Position numbers and translations under genes: made by a program. Below, piece by piece: positions 32,766 to 38,693 of a stretch of DNA of 38,693 nt. Position 1 is the first letter of the stretch; each line of letters begins with the position of its first letter. A model generated the notes under the pieces. That model was not told the origin of the DNA. It ran no database searches and was given only the letters and a program-made list of their open reading frames with translations. This DNA comes from Polyangiaceae bacterium (GTDB taxonomy: Bacteria > Myxococcota_A > Polyangia > Polyangiales > Polyangiaceae): assembly GCA_025934595.1 (NCBI GenBank), contig JAICXU010000001.1, positions 1 through 38,693 on the forward strand, written 5' to 3'.

Positions 32766-33947
32766 ATGACGCAAGAGAGGCCGGTCGCAGGCGCATCGAC
32801 GCGCAACACGTCGATCGACCTTCTGCGTGGCCTCGCCATGATCGTGATGGCGCTCGATCACGTGCGTGATTTTTTCGCGTCGAAGCCCTACGAGCCGACC
32901 GACCTCGATCACACGACGCCCGCGCTCTTCTTCACGCGTTGGGTGACGCATTATTGCGCGCCCATTTTCGTATTTCTCGCCGGCACCGCGGCGTGGCTCT
33001 CGCGATCGAAGAAGAGCGACGCCGAGCTCACGCGCTTTCTCGTGACGCGCGGCATTTGGCTCGTGGTGCTCGAGGTCACCGCGAACAATTTTTTCTGGTC
33101 GTTCCGTTCGCCATTCAGCTTCGTCGTCTTGCAGGTTTTGTGGGCGCTCGGCGTCTCGATGGTGGTCCTCGCCGCCGTCGTGCGCATGCCGGTGAAGGTC
33201 ATCGCGGTGATCGGCGCCGCGCTCGTCGTCTTCCACGATGCGCTCGACCACGTCCATCCATTTCCGACAGGGCCTTCGCACGTCGCGTGGTCGATGTTTC
33301 ACGAGCGCGATTGGGATTTGCCGGCGTTCGGCACGCACGTCGCGCTCGTCTACCCCATCGTGCCGTGGTGCGGCGTGATGATGCTCGGCTACGCGTTCGG
33401 CGCTTTTTTCCGGTCGCGCTCGACCGAGCACCGCGCGCGCGACGTGCTGCGTGTCGGCGTCGCGATCACCCTATTTTTCGTGGTGCTCCGCGCATCGAAC
33501 GTCTACGGCGATCCGAAGCCGTGGGAGCATCGCGCGGGCATCGGCGCGCTTCTCTCGTTTCTCGACTGCGAAAAATATCCGCCGTCGCTTTGTTACCTCG
33601 CGATGACCCTCGGCCCCGCGCTCGTGCTCCTCGCGATCTTCGATCGAACGCGCGTCGGCGATTCGAATCCGCTCGCGCAGATGGTCGTCATCTACGGACG
33701 CGTGCCGATGTTCTACTACTTGATTCACGTGCTCCTCATCCACCTCGCGTCGAACGCGATTTTTTACGAAGAGCATCACGTGTGGCGTGCGACATTTTTC
33801 GGCCCGAATAGGCTCGATATCGGTTTGCCGTGGGCCTACGTCGCGTGGGTCGCGATCGTGGCCGGCCTCTACCTCCCCTGCCGCTCGTACGCCGATTTGA
33901 AATTCAGCGCGTGGGGCAAGAAGCAATGGTGGCTGTCGTATCTGTAA
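32766..33947 (+). CDS. DUF1624/HGSNAT-type membrane protein
   Basis: A 393-residue integral membrane protein with about ten helices. It begins with SIDLLRGLAMIVMALDHVRDFF, the signature of DUF1624 (heparan-alpha-glucosaminide N-acetyltransferase catalytic-domain family), then a second conserved block WVTHYCAPIFVFLAGTAAWL. His and Asp residues at membrane edges (LDHVRD, HERDWD) are of the kind used for acyl transfer. Related bacterial proteins may acylate sugars or envelope glycans. The ATG at 32766 starts 36 nt from the divergent regulator gene. It ends 90 bp before the convergent sahH gene. Confidence 0.85.
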   Translation: MTQERPVAGASTRNTSIDLLRGLAMIVMALDHVRDFFASKPYEPTDLDHTTPALFFTRWVTHYCAPIFVFLAGTAAWLSRSKKSDAELTRFLVTRGIWLVVLEVTANNFFWSFRSPFSFVVLQVLWALGVSMVVLAAVVRMPVKVIAVIGAALVVFHDALDHVHPFPTGPSHVAWSMFHERDWDLPAFGTHVALVYPIVPWCGVMMLGYAFGAFFRSRSTEHRARDVLRVGVAITLFFVVLRASNVYGDPKPWEHRAGIGALLSFLDCEKYPPSLCYLAMTLGPALVLLAIFDRTRVGDSNPLAQMVVIYGRVPMFYYLIHVLLIHLASNAIFYEEHHVWRATFFGPNRLDIGLPWAYVAWVAIVAGLYLPCRSYADLKFSAWGKKQWWLSYL

Positions 33948-33983
33948 TTTCCCTCGCGTCCGAAGGACGTTCGGCGAAGTCAG

Positions 33984-33995
33984 GCGAGGCCTCGC
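33984..33995. other. 12-bp palindrome in a convergent intergenic region
   Basis: GCGAGGCCTCGC is a perfect palindrome in the 90-bp gap between the DUF1624 and sahH genes. It could form a short hairpin after both genes, but there is no T-run, so calling it a terminator would go too far. Nothing else stands out in the gap. Confidence 0.3.
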
Positions 33996-34037
33996 GCCGA
34001 AAGCGAAGCCCCGCCTTCTCGTTGAGACCTAAAGCCG

Positions 34038-35369
34038 TCAGTACCGATAGTGGTCCGGCTTGAACGGTCCTTCGACCGGCACGCCGAGGTACGCCGCCTG
34101 CTCCTTCGTGAGCTTCGTCAGCTCGACGCCGAGCTTCGGCAAATGGAGCGCCGCGACTTTTTCGTCGAGGTGCTTCGGGAGCACGTGCACGCCGAGCGGA
34201 TATTTCTGAGGCTCGGTCCAGAGCGCGATCTGCGCGAGCGTCTGGTTCGTGAACGACGAGCTCATGACGAACGACGGATGTCCGTTCGCGCAGCCGAGGT
34301 TGACGAGACGACCGCGCGCGAGGAGCGTGATGCGCTTGCCGTCCGGGAAGACGAACTGGTCGACTTGCGGCTTCACGTTCTCTTCTTTGATCTCCGGGTT
34401 TTTCTCGAGCCACGCGACGTCGATCTCGCAGTCGAAGTGACCGATGTTGCAGACGATGGCTTGGTCTTTCATCGCCTTCAAGTGCTCGGCGCGGATGATC
34501 CCCATGCAGCCCGTCGCCGTGACGAAGATGTCGCCGCGCGGAGCCGCTTTTTCCATCGTCGTGACCTCGTAACCTTCCATCGCGGCTTGCAGCGCGATGA
34601 TCGGATCGATTTCGGTGATGAGCACGCGTGCGCCGAGACCGCGGAGCGACTGCGCGCAGCCCTTGCCGACGTCGCCGTAACCCGCGACGACGGCGACCTT
34701 GCCCGCGAACATGACGCCGGTCGCGCGCTTCAATCCGTCGCCGAGCGATTCACGGCAGCCGTAGAGATTGTCGAACTTCGATTTCGTGACCGAGTCGTTG
34801 ACGTTGATCGCGGGGACCATGAGCTCACCCTTCTTGTGCATGTCGTAGAGACGGTGCACGCCCGTCGTGGTCTCTTCCGAGATGCCGCGGACGGGATCGT
34901 TGCCGGTGAAGAGCTCGGGATGTTTCTTGTGCGCGATGAGCGTGAGATCGCCGCCGTCGTCCAAGATCATGTTCGGACCTTTTCCGCCCGCGAATGCTTT
35001 GAGCTGCATCTCGATGCAGTCGTCGTATTCGGCTTCCGTTTCGCCCTTCCATGCGAAGACGGGGACACCGGTCACCGCGATCGCCGCGGCAGCTTGATCT
35101 TGCGTCGAGTAGATGTTGCACGAGGTCCACGTGACCTCGGCGCCGAGCGCAGTGAGCGTCTCGATGAGGACCGCGGTCTGCGTCGTCATGTGAAGACAGC
35201 CAGCGATGCGCGCGCCCTTCAGCGGCTTCGAGGTTCCGTATTCCTTGCGGAGCGCCATGAGGCCGGGCATCTCGCTCTCGGCGATCGCGATCTCTTTGCG
35301 ACCCCAGTCGGCGAGCTTGATGTCGCGAACCTTGTAGTTTTTCCCAGTCGAAAATGAGCCGTCAGCCAT
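34038..35369 (-). CDS. ahcY: S-adenosylhomocysteine hydrolase
   Basis: Splits S-adenosylhomocysteine to adenosine and homocysteine, removing the inhibitor of methyltransferases. At 443 residues it is full length. The NAD-binding loop GYGDVGKGCAQSLRG, the substrate-region LHMTTQTAVLIETL, MVPAINVNDSVTKSKFDN, and the C-terminal KPDHYRY are all diagnostic. An AAGGA lies about 9 nt before the ATG. The upstream ArsR-methyltransferase gene overlaps it by 8 nt, so the hydrolase is expressed with a probable SAM-cycle regulator. Confidence 0.97.
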   Translation of the reverse strand: MADGSFSTGKNYKVRDIKLADWGRKEIAIAESEMPGLMALRKEYGTSKPLKGARIAGCLHMTTQTAVLIETLTALGAEVTWTSCNIYSTQDQAAAAIAVTGVPVFAWKGETEAEYDDCIEMQLKAFAGGKGPNMILDDGGDLTLIAHKKHPELFTGNDPVRGISEETTTGVHRLYDMHKKGELMVPAINVNDSVTKSKFDNLYGCRESLGDGLKRATGVMFAGKVAVVAGYGDVGKGCAQSLRGLGARVLITEIDPIIALQAAMEGYEVTTMEKAAPRGDIFVTATGCMGIIRAEHLKAMKDQAIVCNIGHFDCEIDVAWLEKNPEIKEENVKPQVDQFVFPDGKRITLLARGRLVNLGCANGHPSFVMSSSFTNQTLAQIALWTEPQKYPLGVHVLPKHLDEKVAALHLPKLGVELTKLTKEQAAYLGVPVEGPFKPDHYRY

Positions 35370-36393
35370 GATGATCGTTCCTTGTGGTTTGTTTTTTTCG
35401 AAACACGAGAGTTTGCCAAGGCAGATGCGCGTCCGGCCCTTCGGGCACGAACGGCGGTGAGAGAGGAGCTACGCCTTCGAGATCGACGCGAGCTTCCCGT
35501 GCGATTTTCGCGAGCGCGCGCGCGTCGAATCCGAGCCACACGTCGCCGGCGTCGCGCATTTTCTCGTCGTCGTGACGCTCGTAGTCGAGCACGACGATGC
35601 GACCGCCCGGCGCGAGGAGGCTCGCCATCGTCTTCACGAGCTCGGCGGGCTTGCTCGCGTGATGCAGCATGCGCACGGCGAAGATGACGTCGACGCCTTT
35701 GCCCGCGGCCTTCTTCGCCTCTTGTTTGACCTGCGGCGAATCGAGATCGCCCTCGATGATCTTCACGTTGCGATACCCGCGCATGGCGACACGCGCACGC
35801 GCACCTTGCAGCTGCGCGCCGGAGCGATCGACGGCGATGACTTTCGCGAACGCGGGTGCGAGCACATCGAGGAGACCGCCGTCGCCCGTGCCGGCGTCGA
35901 GCGCGACTTGATCGCGATACGGCGACACCGCGAAGAGATAGGCCGCGAGCTCCGCAGGCGGGGCCTTCAACGTCTCCGGATCGCGATCGCGCGGCGCATC
36001 GAAGTACGCGCGCGCGGCGAGATCACGCGCGGCCACGATCTCGGCAACGCGAGCGATGCTCCCGTCTTTCTCCGCGAGCATGCGCCCCTGCGCGAGCGCG
36101 TCTTGCACGACTGCGTCCTTTTCTGCTTCCTCGCGCAGGCGCAAAAACACACGCGTGCCTTCGCGACGCGCGACGACGAGGCCAGCATCGCGTAGCGGAG
36201 TCCACGCGCGCGACACGTTCGGCTGGCTCTCTCGCAAGAGATCGGCGAGCTCACCGACCGCGAGCTCTTCTTCCGCGACGAGCGCCAAGAGACGCAAGCG
36301 AAGCGGCTCGGCGAGCGTTCGATAGAGGTCCCATCGGTCGAGCGACGGAGCTTGCGCGCGACGGGAGGTCTCGGAATTGCCGTTTTGCAGCAT
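35362..36393 (-). CDS. ArsR-type regulator fused to a SAM-dependent methyltransferase
   Basis: A 343-residue fusion. Residues about 20-105 are a winged helix of the ArsR family (LYRTLAEPLRLRLLALV, LADLLRESQPNVSRAW, then a wing with GTRVFLRL). Residues about 160-330 are a class I methyltransferase domain (LDAGTGDGGLLDVL motif I, VDRSGAQL, PGGRIVVLDYERHD). This architecture next to ahcY matches SahR-like regulators of methionine/SAM recycling in Proteobacteria, in which the methyltransferase-like domain can sense SAH. That assignment is by architecture and context. No ArsR metal-binding Cys cluster is seen. An AT-rich palindrome lies just upstream of the ATG. Confidence 0.87.
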   Translation of the reverse strand: MLQNGNSETSRRAQAPSLDRWDLYRTLAEPLRLRLLALVAEEELAVGELADLLRESQPNVSRAWTPLRDAGLVVARREGTRVFLRLREEAEKDAVVQDALAQGRMLAEKDGSIARVAEIVAARDLAARAYFDAPRDRDPETLKAPPAELAAYLFAVSPYRDQVALDAGTGDGGLLDVLAPAFAKVIAVDRSGAQLQGARARVAMRGYRNVKIIEGDLDSPQVKQEAKKAAGKGVDVIFAVRMLHHASKPAELVKTMASLLAPGGRIVVLDYERHDDEKMRDAGDVWLGFDARALAKIAREARVDLEGVAPLSPPFVPEGPDAHLPWQTLVFRKKQTTRNDHHG

Positions 36394-36402
36394 GTTTTAT
36401 GT

Positions 36403-36416
36403 ATATATGCATATTT
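36403..36416. promoter_or_regulatory. AT-rich operator candidate for the ArsR-methyltransferase regulator
   Basis: A 10-bp perfect palindrome, ATATGCATAT (36405-36414), inside a markedly AT-rich stretch, 11 nt upstream of the regulator start, in a 75-bp divergent region shared with the DCC-protein gene. Position and symmetry fit an ArsR-family autoregulatory site. Confidence 0.5.
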
Positions 36417-36468
36417 GCGTATGGATGCAAGTCTAGCCAAGCCAAGCACGCCGCCCCATGCTCGATAG

Positions 36469-36870
36469 GTGCGAACGAAGTGGGCGGTCCTCTACGACGG
36501 CAATTGCCGAATTTGCACGGACGGCGCCGAAAAGCTGAAAAAGCTCGCCGGCGACAAAGTCGACCTCCGCAATTTTCAGGACCCCAAAAATCTCGAAGGC
36601 TTGCCCGAGATTCCTTACGCCGACTTGATGGACAAGATGCACGTGGTCTCGCCCGAGAACGGAAAACCGCCTCGCATCTACAAAGGAGCGGCGGCCATCG
36701 CGCGCGTCGCAGCGCTCACGCCCGTCGTCGGTCCCCTCGCCCTCCTCTATTACGTGCCGGGACTCAGGCAGCTCGCCGATTTGGGTTATTCGCAAATCGC
36801 AAAACGTCGCTATCGGCTGTCCGGCGGCGAATGCGAAAACGGCACATGTAAGCTGCACGCACATGAGTGA
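36469..36870 (+). CDS. DCC-family thiol-disulfide oxidoreductase-like protein
   Basis: A 133-residue DUF393/DCC-family protein. The defining N-terminal YDGNCRIC supplies Cys13 and Cys16 (CxxC), followed by a thioredoxin-like stretch (LRNFQDPKN). A hydrophobic segment (VAALTPVVGPLALLYYVPG) is near the middle and a second Cys pair (ECENGTC) near the end. Redox function is presumed from the family. The start is GTG at 36469, the only start that keeps the full motif. It overlaps the creatininase-family gene by 8 nt. Confidence 0.85.
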   Translation: MRTKWAVLYDGNCRICTDGAEKLKKLAGDKVDLRNFQDPKNLEGLPEIPYADLMDKMHVVSPENGKPPRIYKGAAAIARVAALTPVVGPLALLYYVPGLRQLADLGYSQIAKRRYRLSGGECENGTCKLHAHE

Positions 36871-37846
36871 CGAGGCCGTGTCGATTTTGCAGATGCCGCA
36901 CAAGAAAGCGCGCGCGCTCGTGCAGTCGGGCGCGCCGATTTATTTGCCGGTGAACCCCGTCGAATATCACGGGCCGCATTTGTCGCTAAGAAACGACGGG
37001 CTGATTTCGTCGGGACTGATTCGCGACCTCGGCGCGCGTCTTCAGAAGAAACACGACTGGCCAATCCTCGTCGCGCCCGATCTCGAGATCGGCGTGGAGC
37101 CTTCGCCGGGCGTCGGCTCGCGTTGGACGCATCTGCCAGTCGCGCGCACGATCGTGAAAGAAGCCTGTCGCGCGCTCGCGGAGCTCGGCGCGAAGCGCGT
37201 CGTCTTGATGACGTTCCACGGCGCGCCGCTGCATGCGCTCGGGATCGAAGCGGGCGTGGCGCTCTTGCGCGATCACGGCGTGAAGGCGCTCGCGCCGTTC
37301 AACGCGATTTTACGCGAGCTTCTCGGCAACGCCGGCGCCGATCACGCGGCCGCGTTTCGACACGTCGACGACGCGCTGGAACGCGAACAGATGCAGTCGA
37401 ATCTGCATCGTGATTTCCACGCGGGATTTTTCGAGACGTGCGTGGCCCTGCATTGCGTGCCCGAATCGGTAGATGCAAAATACACGGAATTGCCGCCGTG
37501 CCCGCCGGTGACGCCGAACGCGAATTGGGCGCGAGCGGCACGCGCGGCGGAGCGCGCGGGACGACACGGGCTCGCCCAGGAGCTCGATCTGATTTCGTAT
37601 GCGATGGGATGGCACGCGCTCGATCCGTTCCCGGGCTACACGGGACGACCTCACCGCGCGACCCGAGCCGCGGGAGATTATTTCGCGAACGTGATCGTCG
37701 ACATCTACGAGAAGCTGGCGGAGAGCGTGCTCGTGGGCGACGCAAAGTCGCCGGAGCCGATCCTCGGGTGGACGGGCGCGTTCACGCTGTCGGGACGAAT
37801 CGTTCCGCCGCGCAAATCGGCGAAGTTCGCCGAGCGCCTCGCGTGA
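36863..37846 (+). CDS. Creatininase-family metal-dependent hydrolase
   Basis: A 327-residue protein of the creatininase/creatinine amidohydrolase family. The conserved metal site LPVNPVEYHGPHLSLRNDG is at about 28-46, FHGAP and HAGFFET further on complete the metal-site motifs. It has substitutions at flanking positions (NPVEYHG instead of GSxEqHG), so the actual substrate may be a cyclic amide other than creatinine. It is coupled to the DCC gene by an 8-nt overlap. The stop lies 9 nt before the convergent lipoprotein gene. Confidence 0.85.
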   Translation: MSDEAVSILQMPHKKARALVQSGAPIYLPVNPVEYHGPHLSLRNDGLISSGLIRDLGARLQKKHDWPILVAPDLEIGVEPSPGVGSRWTHLPVARTIVKEACRALAELGAKRVVLMTFHGAPLHALGIEAGVALLRDHGVKALAPFNAILRELLGNAGADHAAAFRHVDDALEREQMQSNLHRDFHAGFFETCVALHCVPESVDAKYTELPPCPPVTPNANWARAARAAERAGRHGLAQELDLISYAMGWHALDPFPGYTGRPHRATRAAGDYFANVIVDIYEKLAESVLVGDAKSPEPILGWTGAFTLSGRIVPPRKSAKFAERLA

Positions 37847-37855
37847 GGAGCGCGG

Positions 37856-38467
37856 TCAATTCGAAAGATCCCGCGCGTCCGTGACGCACGCAAACGGCGA
37901 CTGGTAGTTGCAGCGGACGCTCACCGCGCGCGTCACCCCGCAGCGCTCGACCTCGTAGAACGAAGTGGCGTAGTCGGCGGACAACGGAACCTGCGGCGCG
38001 GTGCGTTCGTCGTAGCGACGAATCGTGATGCCGTCCTCGACGCAGCGTTCTCGGTCCCTGAGACAGCTTTTTTCACGCGGGCACCGAGGCGCGAGGTCGA
38101 TCACGACGGCGAGCTCGTGCGACACCTCGTTGCCGGTCCGCGCCTCGAACGGGAGCGGCCACTCGTGCGCCGCGCAAAAATAGCCTTCGCCGTGATCGCT
38201 GCAATCGAGAACGAACGACATCGCGTCCGTACACGTCTTCAATTCCCATCCGGACTCCTCGATCGCCGGCAGCGTGAGGATGACGTACGCGGGTCGATCC
38301 TTCAACGTGAGCTCGAAAACGCGACCTTCGCAGGACGTCGATCGCGCGTAAACGTACGGCGCCAAGAACGTCGTCTCGGCCTGCAAATGCGTGGGCCGCT
38401 CGCGAGGCGCGCCGCAGCCGAATAGCGCGACGGAAATCGTCGCGAGGGCGAGCGACCGGCCGATCAC
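37856..38467 (-). CDS. Cys-rich lipoprotein of unknown function
   Basis: A 203-residue exported protein starting at GTG 38467 with signal VIGRSLALATISVALFGC (lipobox LFGC). The mature part has many cysteines (STSCEG, LKTCTD, LDCSDHGEGYFCAA, RCPREKSCLRDRERC, ERCG, RCNY, ACVTD), consistent with a disulfide-rich surface domain. No family recognised. The GTG overlaps the stop of the upstream aldo/keto reductase gene (GTGA), supporting this start over the adjacent GTG at 38470. Confidence 0.75.
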   Translation of the reverse strand: MIGRSLALATISVALFGCGAPRERPTHLQAETTFLAPYVYARSTSCEGRVFELTLKDRPAYVILTLPAIEESGWELKTCTDAMSFVLDCSDHGEGYFCAAHEWPLPFEARTGNEVSHELAVVIDLAPRCPREKSCLRDRERCVEDGITIRRYDERTAPQVPLSADYATSFYEVERCGVTRAVSVRCNYQSPFACVTDARDLSN

Positions 38468-38693
38468 CACGCTTGCTGGCGGCCGATGAACGAATACGGA
38501 TACGCCCAGTCGGGCGCCGACGCTTCGTCGAGCGCTTTCATGTCTTCGTCGGTGAGCTTCACGTCGAGCGCTTTCAAATTGTCGTCGAGCTGCGTCGTCG
38601 TGCGCGCGCCGAGGATCACGCTCGTCGTTTCCTTCTTCGCCATGAGCCACGCGATCGCGACCGCCGCGCGCGACGTCTCGCGGGGCTGCGCGA
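38464..38693 (-). CDS. Aldo/keto reductase, C-terminal part (gene runs off the window)
   Basis: Only the last 76 or so residues are visible; the 5' end lies beyond 38693. The read-through AVAIAWLMAKKETTSVILGARTTTQLDDNLKAL, written here in parts, contains WLMAKKE, VILGARTTTQLDDNL and the closing TDEDMKALDEAS, DWAYPYSF, all typical of the C-terminal third of NADPH-dependent aldo/keto reductases. The TGA (38464-38466) overlaps the following lipoprotein start by 4 nt. Substrate cannot be inferred. Confidence 0.85.
   Translation of the reverse strand, partial: AQPRETSRAAVAIAWLMAKKETTSVILGARTTTQLDDNLKALDVKLTDEDMKALDEASAPDWAYPYSFIGRQQAW

Noticed and set aside
33948..34037. Intrinsic terminator between the DUF1624 and ahcY genes
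   Set aside because: A palindrome is present but there is no T-run on either strand next to it.

Overview
This is about 38.7 kb of GC-rich, densely packed chromosomal DNA. It most resembles a Myxococcota (Polyangia-type) bacterium. The evidence is many lipoproteins with Cys-rich 'C..G.C' motifs, a protein resembling the myxobacterial TIGR04551 family, a stand-alone TPR/AAA ATPase, Leu-Gly repeat signal peptides and frequent GTG/TTG starts. I see no rRNA, tRNA, CRISPR array, insertion sequence or prophage. No stretch longer than 300 bases lacks a gene; the longest intergenic region is 194 bp.

Layout. 51-4082 (minus): a murein endopeptidase, an AAA ATPase/TPR protein and a one-repeat Gdt1-type transporter. 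4181-8598 (plus): succinyl-CoA:3-ketoacid CoA transferase subunits A and B, a GAF-GGDEF diguanylate cyclase and a VWA-like secreted protein. 8595-10937 (minus): an outer-membrane protein and a DUF4015 glycosidase-like lipoprotein. 11007-16170 (plus): accD, folC, yajQ, glmM and two lipoproteins. 16267-18969 (minus): a polyhydroxyalkanoate (PHA) locus with a reductase, a PhaC-like protein, a small phasin/PhaE-like protein and the regulator PhaR. 19164-24784 (plus): an MFS transporter, then a tightly overlapped envelope cluster in which two paralogous lipoproteins bracket an alpha/beta hydrolase lipoprotein and a TIGR04551-like protein. 24816-28444 (plus): a second PHA locus with a mini-PhaE, an acyl-CoA synthetase, a PhaC with an intact triad, and DUF4126. 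28456-32729 (minus): a two-component system, then a membrane protein, a 51-residue membrane protein and a metallophosphoesterase. 32766-33947: a DUF1624 acyltransferase-like membrane protein. 34038-36393 (minus): an ArsR-methyltransferase fusion overlapping the S-adenosylhomocysteine hydrolase gene. 36469-38693: a DCC thiol protein, a creatininase-family protein, a lipoprotein and the end of an aldo/keto reductase.

How the genes fit together. PHA metabolism is the strongest theme: PhaR, two synthase-family proteins, two small PhaE/phasin-like proteins, a reductase, an acyl-CoA synthetase, and a ketoacid CoA transferase that could handle acetoacetate from PHB turnover. The PhaC-like protein beside PhaR has Asp at the catalytic His position, while the second copy keeps Cys-Asp-His. 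TGCA-N-TGCA dyads lie around phaR, the phasin-like gene and the MFS gene. The second theme is the envelope: many lipoproteins, cell-wall enzymes and the paralogue-flanked cluster, two of whose signal peptides are encoded by CTAGGT hexanucleotide repeats. Cyclic di-GMP appears twice (GGDEF protein and YajQ). Neighbouring genes very often share 4-nt stop/start overlaps.
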